A stretch of DNA of 64,000 nt from Sulfurovum sp. (GTDB taxonomy: Bacteria; Campylobacterota; Campylobacteria; Campylobacterales; Sulfurovaceae). The notes under the pieces were generated by a model. The model was not told the origin of the DNA. It saw nothing but the letters and a program-made list of their open reading frames with translations, and searched no databases. The stretch is taken from positions 588,381 through 652,380 of the forward strand of contig JAIZOF010000001.1 in NCBI GenBank assembly GCA_020525365.1, read 5' to 3'. The translations under genes and the position numbers were made by a program. Shown here piece after piece: positions 47,047 to 56,228 of the stretch (the first letter of the stretch is position 1; every line of letters begins with the position of its first letter).

Positions 47047-48084
47047 ATGAGAATCAGGTTATATATATTCGTGGCACTGCTATTGATAGGGGTCACGGGT
47101 GTATCGACACAGATGATTAACCCAAATCATTTTTCAATAGAGGTTATGGGGCTTCATTTTGATTTTCCTATAGCAGTATGGATTGTATTGCCAATGCTTC
47201 TTCTTCTTCTTTTTACAGTAATACACATGTTTTACCATAGTCTTAAAAACTATTTTGAAGCAAAGAAGTGGTCACACGACATTCAAACACTTGAAGATGC
47301 GTTCTACTGGTCACTTATGCATGAGCCTAAAGAGCAGAAATATATGGTTGATGAGATAAAGAGGTTAGCAGTCATTCTTAGCAAATCAACGATTGATATG
47401 GTTGATAATGTGGAAGGGATGAGTGATAGGCTTGTAGGCGCTACAAGTAGCCTTAATAGAATTAAGCATGGTGAGTATGTAGACCTTAAAGAACATAAAC
47501 TTGCAAGGGTATTTAATGAGGGGAATCCTCACCTTATACAAAATTGTCTCAATCGCCTTAAAGATGATTTAAACTTTGTAGAAGAGGTGATCAATCTTCC
47601 TTCAAGTTTTTCACAGATCATACAGCAGGAGGCATTAAAGATTTTTGCTACCAAAGTAACATTTTTTAAAGCACGAAAATATGTAAAAATATTTGATGTT
47701 AAAAACTTCATGGTTATGCTTAATCGTGCAACAGAAGATAAAGATTTGGGTCTGAGTGCAGATATGTTAAATGAGTTTGTAGCAGTTTTACAGCTTTCAT
47801 GTAGTGACTATATTCATATTGCCAAAGTAACCAAAAAAATATTTTCTCCTGATGAGAACTTAGCACTTTTCCGAGACTACCAACAAGAGACTCCCAAGGC
47901 ACAAAATGCCTACCTTTATCTACTTTTTGAATATGAACTACTCGATAAAATTGAAGCATATTTTGAAGAGCATGAAGTACATGAGTTTGTAAAGTATCGC
48001 GCACTTTTTGAATTAAAAAAACAGGACAAAGGATTTAAGCTAGAAGATTTAATCGATACAGAGTCGATTTGTAAAAATATCTAA
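47047..48084 (+). CDS. Conserved membrane protein of unknown function
   Basis: A 345-residue protein I cannot assign. Two N-terminal hydrophobic segments (about 5-22 and 43-64) enclose a short loop; the remainder (about 65-345) is an all-helical, charged domain with no recognised catalytic motif. It starts 20 bp after dksA with AAAGGAG and ends seven bases before dus, so it belongs to the rlmH-dksA-X-dus transcript. That context hints at an RNA or ribosome-linked task, without evidence. Confidence 0.75.
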   Translation: MRIRLYIFVALLLIGVTGVSTQMINPNHFSIEVMGLHFDFPIAVWIVLPMLLLLLFTVIHMFYHSLKNYFEAKKWSHDIQTLEDAFYWSLMHEPKEQKYMVDEIKRLAVILSKSTIDMVDNVEGMSDRLVGATSSLNRIKHGEYVDLKEHKLARVFNEGNPHLIQNCLNRLKDDLNFVEEVINLPSSFSQIIQQEALKIFATKVTFFKARKYVKIFDVKNFMVMLNRATEDKDLGLSADMLNEFVAVLQLSCSDYIHIAKVTKKIFSPDENLALFRDYQQETPKAQNAYLYLLFEYELLDKIEAYFEEHEVHEFVKYRALFELKKQDKGFKLEDLIDTESICKNI

Positions 48085-48091
48085 AGCAGAT

Positions 48092-49048
48092 ATGCCTAAA
48101 CTTGATTTTACCAAACCTTTCTATGCTCTAGCCCCACTAGCAGGATTTACGGATCTTCCTTTCCGCTCTGTTGTTAAAAAGTTTGGGGTTGACCTGACTG
48201 TCTCAGAGATGATTAGCTCTAACGCACTGGTATACAAGAGCAAAAAAACATACCGCATGTTGGAAAAAGCACCTTCAGAAGACCCATACAGTATTCAGAT
48301 TGCAGGTAGTGATCTTGAGGTGATTCAAAAAGCAGTTGAAATTATTAATGAAAAAGAAGGGGTAAGTGTTATTGACCTTAACTGTGGCTGTCCTGCTCCC
48401 AAGGTGGTCAATAATTTACAGGGATCCTCCTTGCTAACCAATCTCTCACAGATGGGAAAGGTGATTGAAACCATCAAGAAATACTCTACCAAGGAGTACA
48501 CTTCTGTTAAAATGCGTTTGGGTTTCAATGAAAAGAATCATATTCAAATTGCCAAAGTGGCTGAGGATGCTGGGGCAGATTATATTGCTGTACATGGGCG
48601 AACCAGGGCAGGTCGATATAAGGCTGCTGTTGATTATGATGCTATCAAAGAGATCAAAGAGGCTGTTGCAATTCCAGTGATTGCCAATGGCGATATTGAC
48701 TCCCCTCAAAAGGCACAGTGGGTCTTGGAATATACTGGTGTAGATGGAATCATGATTGGTCGTGCCGCCATTAAGGCACCATGGATCTTTTCCCAGATTA
48801 AAGAGAAGATGAATGAACCTAGTTCAGAACTTATTAAAAATGTAGTACTTGAGCATTTTGACCAAATGATCTCTTATTATGACAAGTATGGTGCAATTAT
48901 TTTTAGAAAAAACCTGCACGGATATTCAAAAGCAGGCTATCAAGGTGCTTCAGAATTTAGAGATACCATTAATCGCATTGAAGACCCTAAGCAGATGCGA
49001 GAGGTCATAGAAACATTCTTCTCCCAAAAATTTTTCTATGAAGATTGA
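48092..49048 (+). CDS. dusB: tRNA-dihydrouridine synthase (DusB-like)
   Basis: A 318-residue FMN-dependent enzyme that reduces uridine in the tRNA D-loop. YALAPLAGFTDLPFR at the start, the catalytic Cys in DLNCGCPAPKV (near residue 97), HGRTRAGRY, and IANGDIDSPQKA with GVDGIMIGRAA near the FMN phosphate are all intact. DusB is preferred over DusA/C by overall pattern. Confidence 0.92.
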   Translation: MPKLDFTKPFYALAPLAGFTDLPFRSVVKKFGVDLTVSEMISSNALVYKSKKTYRMLEKAPSEDPYSIQIAGSDLEVIQKAVEIINEKEGVSVIDLNCGCPAPKVVNNLQGSSLLTNLSQMGKVIETIKKYSTKEYTSVKMRLGFNEKNHIQIAKVAEDAGADYIAVHGRTRAGRYKAAVDYDAIKEIKEAVAIPVIANGDIDSPQKAQWVLEYTGVDGIMIGRAAIKAPWIFSQIKEKMNEPSSELIKNVVLEHFDQMISYYDKYGAIIFRKNLHGYSKAGYQGASEFRDTINRIEDPKQMREVIETFFSQKFFYED

Positions 49049-49109
49049 TATATATCAAAACCCTTTATGGGGAGATTGATTATAATCCTTTTTAAAAACA
49101 AGGCTATGC

Positions 49110-49538
49110 ATGCTATTTATACTCATTAAAACCATCCACCTCTTTGCTGCATTTATCTATGGTGGTTTTCTCATTACAGACAATCTATTTTGCAATAAGA
49201 TTAAAAAAACATTTAGTGAGGATGAGCACAAACATATACGTGAATCTTTTATGAAATATGTAAGAAAAGTTGTACCACCAAGCCTTATTGTAGCAGTATT
49301 GACAGGACTTTATCTAATCTCACAAGTATATGGTCCAATAGATCCAAAGCAGGGACTTACATGGTTTCAGGGTATTTTGGCACTCAAGGCTTTTTTGGGA
49401 ATATGGCTTGGGCTGAGAGGTTTTTTGCAGGTTTATGTGGGCATACAACCTTTTGTATTTAAAAGTCATGTCCTTCCATTTGCTTTTGTAATCACAATAA
49501 TTTTTCTTTCTCAATTTATGTATCTCCCGGTTCAATAA
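49110..49538 (+). CDS. Small four-helix membrane protein (CopD/DUF2269-like)
   Basis: A 142-residue protein with four hydrophobic helices (about 3-22, 50-70, 85-105, 118-138). An N-terminal His in KTIHLFAAFIYGG and a second His near SHVLPFAF resemble haem- or copper-binding membrane families such as CopD/YphP-like or DUF2269, but the match is loose. It lies between dusB and a TauE/SafE transporter. Confidence 0.6.
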   Translation: MLFILIKTIHLFAAFIYGGFLITDNLFCNKIKKTFSEDEHKHIRESFMKYVRKVVPPSLIVAVLTGLYLISQVYGPIDPKQGLTWFQGILALKAFLGIWLGLRGFLQVYVGIQPFVFKSHVLPFAFVITIIFLSQFMYLPVQ

Positions 49539-49576
49539 AAAATTACGCTACAATCTCCTATCTTTTTTGGAGTAGT

Positions 49577-50242
49577 ATGATGTTTATTGAATTGGTACCT
49601 GTTGGCATATTCATAGGCACAATGTCTGGTTTCTTTGGTGTTGGTGGAGGGATGATCCTTGTGCCCATTCTTTTGGCCATAGGATTTGAGATTAAAGATG
49701 CCATTGGGATCTCCATAGTTCAGATGACATTCTCTTCTATTTTTGGTTCTTACCTGAACTATAAAAAAGGTTCACTCATCATAGGTGAGGGGATCTTTGT
49801 CGGGCTTGGTGGTTTTGGTGGTGGCTACATTGGTGGTTATGTCACAGAGCACATTCCAGATACTGCGTTGCAGTTTACATTTCTGGGCTTGCTTCTCTTT
49901 GCTCTTTTTAGGCTCTTTTTCTCCAAAAACCATCATGATGATACCCAAACCAAGACACTCAACAAAGGCTTACTTTTTACCATAGGTTTGGGGATTGGTA
50001 TTTTCTCTATTACACTAGGGATTGGTGGCTCCATCATCTTAACACCACTTTTAGTAGGGCTTTTGCACTACCCCATCAAAAAGGCAGTCTCAGCTGGGCT
50101 TTTCTTTGTAGTATTCTCTTCCATCGCAGGGATGATAAGCCGTTTGAGCACCGGAACCATAGACTTTGGCAATGGGTTGGTGGTGGCAATATCTCTTGTA
50201 GGTGTGGCACTGGGTATTTGGCTTAAGACCACGTTACTTTAA
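49577..50242 (+). CDS. TauE/SafE-family sulfite/anion exporter
   Basis: A 221-residue membrane protein with about seven helices and the internal repeat of TauE/SafE transporters (GTMSGFFGVGGGMILVPIL and its partner GIGIFSITLGIGGSIILTPLL). Members move sulfite, sulfoacetate or related anions; substrate here is unknown. It is slightly shorter than usual. It is the last clean gene before the degraded zone; its stop is at 50242. Confidence 0.88.
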   Translation: MMFIELVPVGIFIGTMSGFFGVGGGMILVPILLAIGFEIKDAIGISIVQMTFSSIFGSYLNYKKGSLIIGEGIFVGLGGFGGGYIGGYVTEHIPDTALQFTFLGLLLFALFRLFFSKNHHDDTQTKTLNKGLLFTIGLGIGIFSITLGIGGSIILTPLLVGLLHYPIKKAVSAGLFFVVFSSIAGMISRLSTGTIDFGNGLVVAISLVGVALGIWLKTTLL

Positions 50243-50916
50243 AAACCATAAGATGGCACTGTTGGTGTTGTATGTGTTTGCGTTAGGGATGTTAGTGAAA
50301 GATGTGGTTTTAACAGTCAGAAGTTGAAATAGTTTTCCGTTAAGAATTAAACTTTCTCTCAAGGTTTTGTTATGTGTTTAGTCATATGCCTGTTGCCGAT
50401 GTTTAAAATCAACTACCGCAATAATAGTTTTTCATTTTTTATCAAATAAAAAGTCGGTAATTGCCAACTCTATATCTATAATAGCCTTCTAGTACGCCTT
50501 TTAACTTTTATATTTGTTCCATAGTGTGGATTCTCGTAACTGAGGATACAAAATTTTCTATTTTTGTATATAATTTTTTTATCTATTGTGGTCTTTATTT
50601 TTAAAAATGTCTTAGTTTCTGCAATTTGATATTTAGATATTTTATAATCACCATTTTTAAATCATCTAAACAATTCATTAAATTTTCAACTGAAAGCTCT
50701 TTATCATTGGAAATTTCTTGTATCTCATCATTTTCGACAAACTGTGAAGATGTCAAATACTACAGTGATATGTTTTTACAATATACCTTTAAGTTTAGCA
50801 GAATTACTCGTAACTTCAAGTACAAAGTACATTTTATTTTTATTTTCTTGATCATCTAATGCATGTTTACTTAAATTGTTTACAATTATTTCAATAGTTC
50901 TTTATCTTTTATAGAT

Positions 50917-51183
50917 TCATAATTCAAAAAGGTATTGGTCTTCCTTCTTTTTGGAATATAAATACGTCCCATATAAGTATTTACATTGTAACTGAAATAT
51001 AACGCCCCCTTCTATTTTTTCTTCTGGACTTATAAGGTCTTCTTTTAAATGGGCATAAGTATCCATTGACAATGAAGAAGATATTGGCAATAATGTGTCA
51101 TTAATCATAGCACTGATTGTTGCTTTAGTTGCTGTTCCTGTTTGATATATTGGTCTATGCATTTCTTTAATAGAAAAGAACAC
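50917..51183 (-). pseudogene. Unidentified minus-strand coding remnant
   Basis: An 88-codon open stretch (ATISAMINDTLLPISSSLSMD and more) flanked by disrupted frames. Composition looks protein-like, but no family is recognised and both ends break off. Probably part of a larger gene spanning roughly 50.5-51.3 kb. Confidence 0.35.
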
Positions 51184-51847
51184 TTTTCTATTATTGAATC
51201 AAGTTGATGCTGTTTAATTTTGGTAATTTTTTATTTTTGATTCTTCATATAGTTTTCCAAGTGTTTATCATAGTCTACATGTACTAAACTTTCAGAAGTA
51301 TAATCATATGCAGAATAAATATGTCCTAAGATGTGTCTTTTGGGGCTGTACCTAAGCCATACAGTACTGTACAAAATAGGCTGCTGTCATTTTCCAACTA
51401 CCATCTTCTGATGGTAATGAATAATTTCTGCATTCTTTAAGATGGAGATTGTGTGATAACTTGATTATTTAATATTAAATGTGTGGTAAGAGCAGGGATC
51501 TTTGAAACCCAGTAAGTGCTTGTGCAATATCCTTATAAATCAATTCTATGATTGTCTGAACTATTACCTTCGAATGATATTGTAGAATTTTACTATATCT
51601 ATCAAATATATTCCTTTTTAGAATTATAGATAATGGTCAGAGTATAGAAATGGTGACCTTCCCTCGTTCCATCCATCCTCAGTGAAAGGGATACATGAAA
51701 AAATTATAACCAAATAAAGGCATTATTGTCCTACTATGCGCTCTCATGCAGAAGCAACAGGGCGAGGAGGTGGAAATGGAGAGATTTTGTAATTTAGGCT
51801 CTTGTATGCATTCCCACACCGAGGACGGATAAGAATGAAAAAACCCT

Positions 51848-52601
51848 TTAGGCTTCTTTTTGAACCCTCAACCGTACATAATCTAACACTATCCACTCTT
51901 CTTCACTATAAATCTCACTTTTTTAAAATATCTCTACACTCTATTTTAAATATCTCAAAATCCTCACGGCTTAAATGCTCCGAGTAATGCCGATGGCAAA
52001 TATATCTAACCAGTTGACGATGTCATTCATGGAATTGTGGAGTCTAGGGGATAAGTTCAGCATAGCTTGCCAGCCCTCAGACTCTAACAATGCCGTGTAC
52101 TCCTCCACACTAGAGAGGAAAGTACCAAGGGTTTCAAATACTCCCCACGTGGGATGAGTATCAAATACCTTTTGCATAGCAGAGACGACGATACATATTA
52201 CCCACACCTCTCCAAACTCGGCTGTAAACGTCCACCATTTTTAAGCGATTTTGCTATGTTTTTACAGCAGACCTGGCATCCCACTTACCCAATGCAAAGT
52301 GGCGTGGAAACCTGCATCAATTCATTTTCATAAAGGCAATGCCGTAACAGAGACAACATAAGCCTCAACTCCTTGCTTTACAAGCCTCTATCATCTCTGC
52401 ACTCATATCTACCCAATGACTTTTGCCTCTACGCTCCTATCTCAACTTGGCTAAAGTACCCTCTCACACCCCGCATCGTATAGTCTCACCCTTTGGGGTC
52501 AAGTAAATCTACCACAGGCAATGCCAACTGTGAGACAAAATCCGTATGTTTGTTTGTGAGTTTTTGGATTCCATTTGGTTTGTTTTGTTTTATATTTTCA
52601 T
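51848..52601 (-). pseudogene. SAM-dependent class I methyltransferase remnant
   Basis: Reading from an ATG at 52601 (with GGAG upstream) and changing frame several times gives QLALPVVDLLDPKG, a damaged DAGCGEGTLA (SAM loop), VDMSAEMIEACKAKGVEAYV, FSNATLHWVS and FEIFKIECRDILKK, ending WVLDYVRLRV at 51848. This is the full-length order of a methyltransferase-11-type protein of about 250 residues. At least six small deletions or insertions break it. The longest intact piece is 51971-52207. Confidence 0.75.
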
Positions 52602-52689
52602 TTTGCTCTCCTTTTCCCTTGTTTCGAGGAGGGATGGGAATGAGAGATAAATTTCCACTAGATATTTATTGACCACTCTGTTTGTTAGC

Positions 52690-52892
52690 ACATGCCCTCT
52701 TAATAGTTTTGCAATAATAACTCTCTTTTAAAAAGTTCAGGAACTACTACCTCTTAAAGGAAAAAAGTTACTAGATTGTACTTTTTCTTTTATTTGCCTA
52801 TAAACTTTTCTTGCGGCACTTAAACTATCTTTTTGATATAGTCAACAATATTTAAAAGGTCTTCTTTTGCATTTGAAGTCCATTTAACTTTA
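52690..52892 (-). pseudogene. RelE/ParE-type toxin remnant
   Basis: Frames read KVKWTSNAKEDLLNIVDYIKK then DSLSAARKVYRQIKEKVQ and VPELFKREL, in the order of a ParE/RelE toxin. The C-terminal third with the catalytic or gyrase-contact region is missing. It follows the antitoxin remnant in the usual antitoxin-toxin order. Confidence 0.7.
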
Positions 52893-53164
52893 ATTTACTA
52901 AGGGATTAGCTAAACAAGAGCTAAAAACATCTTCTGAGTCATAGAAGATGTCCACTTCTAATATCTTTTTCTGCAAATGAAAGAAAGCTTCATGATAGCA
53001 GAGCATTTTCATATCTTAACTCTTTGGATCTTGTATAACAGCTAGCTTCACCATTTTATTGTGATTATCATAGATCTATGAGTTTCATTGATATATTTTA
53101 GAACATCATTTAACTCTACTTTTAGATAGGTAACAGGTTTTATATCATCTACAACCATTTGCAT
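52890..53164 (-). pseudogene. Phd/YefM-type antitoxin remnant
   Basis: From ATG 53164 (or 53158) with GGAG upstream: MQMVVDDIKPVTYLK, NDVLKYINETHRSMIIT, then in other frames NGEA and AVIQDPKS, ending DIFYDSEDVF. This matches the Phd/YefM fold with its typical NGE-x-KAV-x-D-x-x-x-Y core. At least three frame breaks are present. Confidence 0.7.
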
Positions 53165-53312
53165 AAAATCTCCTTCCAGTCTCCTTTTATTGTAGTATTA
53201 AATTAAGACTTAATGTGCTAATGTGATGCCAATGGTCGAATGGCCAATAAATTTCTGCTAGGTAATTTTATCGGTTACTCTATTTTGTTATGTCTTTTTA
53301 GTAAGTTTGTAC

Positions 53313-54135
53313 TCAGAATTTTAACAACATCTTTGGAAGAATATCGTCAAGGTTTTCAACATCTTTATCGGTAAGTTCGATTAACTTAAAATTATATTTC
53401 TGGTAATCTCCTTTTTTTCTTTGCTTTCCTTCTTGCATACTTAGGATCATTTCAAAGCCCAAAATTCAATATATACTTTTCCTGTAGAATATAAAAATCA
53501 CAATAAATTTCTTCTTCAATAGGTAGTTTTCTTTCGTAGCATGTGTGCAAGATTTCTGCCATGTAAAGCCAATTATCTGTAACATTTCAGATTTACTCTA
53601 ACCATATGTCCATCACACAATCGCTCTATGTTTTGCTACTCGCTTTTCTCGAAAATTTGAATCTCTAGAATCATCAATTTTCTTTTGAATGCTCTTCCAC
53701 TTCTAAATTACTTTGCACATTATTGATATAAAAAGTATTATTTTTAAAGTGATTCATCATTCAACATAAAGTATTCCATTTTGATTATTTTCTTTTTGAA
53801 TACCTCCAATTTTAGTTCCAAGTAGTGTTGTGTCCAACCTTTTAAATATTTTCAATAAATCAATCTCTGATAAGATTAAGTTGATTTTCTCGCTGTGGAC
53901 CATATTTATTGCCTATTTTTTGTAGAAGAAAAAAACTCTTTTCCTTGTATTAGTTGTTTGGAATTTCTATATTCGTTCCAAGCAATATGGTCTCTCCAAA
54001 CTTTAGGTGATTTTCATAGCACCACTATTCTGTATACCTAAATCAATTCATTATAGCCTTTTTCATCTTTGATAATATATTTTCTTTGCTAATAAAAAGT
54101 TCATCAGTTGTGACGTTTGCTCATCGATAGCACAG
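53313..54135 (-). pseudogene. Remnant of a protein with PD-(D/E)XK-like C-terminus
   Basis: Frame hopping gives NKYGPQRENQLNLI, VAKHRAI, GHMVR, WLYMAEILHTCYERKLPIEEE, IYCDFYI, YIEFW and, at the end, YNFKLIELTDKDVENLDDI followed by LPKMLLKF. The Asp in YCDFY and Glu in YIEFW fit a PD-(D/E)XK nuclease core, as seen in many uncharacterised restriction-like proteins. The family name is not certain. The final stop is at 53313. Confidence 0.55.
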
Positions 54136-54189
54136 CTATGAAATGAATATTTGTTTTATTTTTATTATTCTCTCCTGATTTAAATTTAT

Positions 54190-54900
54190 TTATTTCAGCT
54201 TGATTGCCTTTTTTTGCCTTACGTAGAGACAGATCACCACCACATTTTGGACAAGACTTTTTATTCTCTTTTTCTTTAACAATATTTTTACATATTTTTT
54301 ATGTTCTTGGTTTTGTTTTAAAGAACGGAGCAAGTTGTCTTGATTCTATTGAATCAATAATTTCTGAAACTTCTTTTTGTGAAAATACTTTCTCTTTTTG
54401 ATTTAATATAATCAATATAGCTAATACCATACTTTACATTTTTAGGCATTTGGGTTTAAATGTACTATCATACGGTAAACACAATAACTGAAAATATTTT
54501 ATTGGATGATATATATTTAATGCGTCTTGAATGGTTTGATATGTTTATAATTTTGATGAAGTGGATTTTGAAATTTATTGGTGTGTTTGTAAATTTTTGA
54601 GTCAATATTTTTGCTTTTCATCACCAAATATCCATCCTTTCATATTTTTGTTTCGACTACAAAAATGTATATTCTGGCACAATGATATGGTCTATTTGTG
54701 TGGTACCACCTTCGATTGGAAGTGTTACATTTTTATGAGATAGTATTTATTTTTATCAGAGTCTCTCAATTTTGCGGCAATATTCACTAGAAGTCACCAG
54801 CTTCTCCTTTTCCTGTCGGTGTTCTAAAATACTACTACTAAAATCATTGAGCAAATACCATAATTGTAACAATGGTTCTAAAATTGTTGATATGTTTACT
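54190..54900 (-). pseudogene. NERD-domain protein remnant with topoisomerase-type zinc finger
   Basis: The pieces KNVTLPIEGGTTQIDHIIV, ETKNMKGWIFG, KFQNPLHQNYKH and KEVSEIIDSIESRQLAP are characteristic of nuclease-related domain (NERD) proteins, and CPKCGGDLSLRKAKKG is the start of the C-terminal zinc ribbon. The region after the first two cysteines is lost. Frame breaks and one in-frame stop interrupt it. Confidence 0.75.
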
Positions 54901-54984
54901 ATGGCTTATGTCCTTTTGGTCGTTTAACGTTGCAAATGCTGTTAGTAAAAGTGATGACGAAGGAGTGGTACTTTTGCTGTCGAG

Positions 54985-55479
54985 TGCATTTGCCTTGTTG
55001 TATTCTTTTTAGTTTAGACCTGACAAAATTGCATTTTCTATACGCTCGAAAGCATTTTGATACCCTTGCATCAAGTATTGGTGTGTCTTGCCGATCTGAT
55101 TGACCACCATCATATGATATTTTATTACGGGTAACAAAGTTCAAGCGTACTTTTGTAATTTTCCGATTTTTCTACAAATGCTGTTGCAGATGTTTGAGAA
55201 AGCATTTGATATTCCGAGCAAAGAACATAGAAACAACATCGCTGTTAATGCACTTTCTGCCATAATTAGTCGTATCTTTGTCTGCACTTCTGACCGTATA
55301 ACCCAAATCTTGGAGACCGATAGAACACTTGAAAAAAAACAATACCTTTCCCTGTTTATATTCACGTGTTTGCAAGCTTTGTATTTCTAATGGTGTTAAT
55401 GTAGGTGGTGCTGAATTCATACTTTAGCCTGTCAACTTACCCTGCTCCAGCCAGTGGCTATAAATTTGATAGTTTTCAT
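54985..55479 (-). pseudogene. Lipoprotein-like remnant 2
   Basis: Starting at an ATG at 55479, frames give a damaged signal, then NSAPPTLTPLEIQSLQTREY, QDLGYTVRSADKDT, ESALT, and NFVTRNKISYDGGQSDRQDT. I recognise this as a conserved hypothetical lipoprotein of Proteobacteria, without a known function. It follows lipoprotein remnant 1 in the same direction. Confidence 0.6.
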
Positions 55480-55489
55480 TTTTTCTCTA

Positions 55490-55880
55490 GAAATTAGATG
55501 TTCTGCTTCTGAAATCAGTGACAATGTCCCTGCTGTTAAATTTAATAATCAATTAACTGATCATTCTTGAGCTACTTTCGAAACCCGATGCATTGCCTGA
55601 CTGACCAGCCAAAATTATTGTCCAGTACCAGATTGACTGGATAATTGGAAGCTTGTGCCGTTCTTTGTAGAATCCATACTTCGCATTCCATCCCTTGTTG
55701 TAATATTTGGTGATCCAAAGTTTCCAATACCTCTGCTTTTGTTGTCTTCAGTCACTAAATTCATTTGAATATTACCTTGCGTAAGCTGGGAGTTACGTTC
55801 AGTTAGTGGCTTAGGTTCCGATACGCATCCAACAAGCATTATGCCAACATAAACTCAACAAAAGAAATTGATTTTCCCAT
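55490..55880 (-). pseudogene. BamE/SmpA-like lipoprotein remnant 1
   Basis: ATG 55880 has a very strong GGAGG. The signal reads MGKSISFVEFMLA, breaks by one frame, then MLVGCVSEPKPLTERNSQL supplies a lipobox (LVGC). FGSPNITTRDG and a closing YWTIILAGQSGNASGFESS match a family of small BamE-like outer-membrane lipoproteins. The WTY/QR segment in between is deleted. Confidence 0.65.
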
Positions 55881-56228
55881 AAGACATCACCTCCATTTCG
55901 ATCGTTAAAGTTATTGTTGCAATTTGACTATGAATAACTATATATTCAAGAAGGAAAGTATAGGCATTTTATCATAAAAACTATGTTTAACATAATAATT
56001 AATAAAAAATATTCTGATATATGTATACAAATATGTCAATTTAAAATCTTTTACCCTTTCCTCAGAAAAACCATAACAATCATATTACTTGCACCCCTTG
56101 ATGCATTAAGATAAATATATACAGTCAAAAGATGTATAGTGTAAATACCCATTGAATACTAGAGACCAATATTAGTTAATTATCTATAATTCCAAATTAA
56201 TTTCTCAACAAGGCAAAGAGCAAAAGTA
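55881..56228. promoter_or_regulatory. Divergent intergenic region, lipoprotein remnant and uvrA
   Basis: 348 bp, very AT-rich, holding the strong ribosome site of the minus-strand lipoprotein and, by position, promoters of both sides. I see no repeat, RNA or operator that I can support. Confidence 0.4.

Noticed and set aside
51971-52207. A 78-residue minus-strand protein as an independent gene
   Set aside because: It is the middle of the broken methyltransferase; the neighbouring frames carry the remaining motifs.
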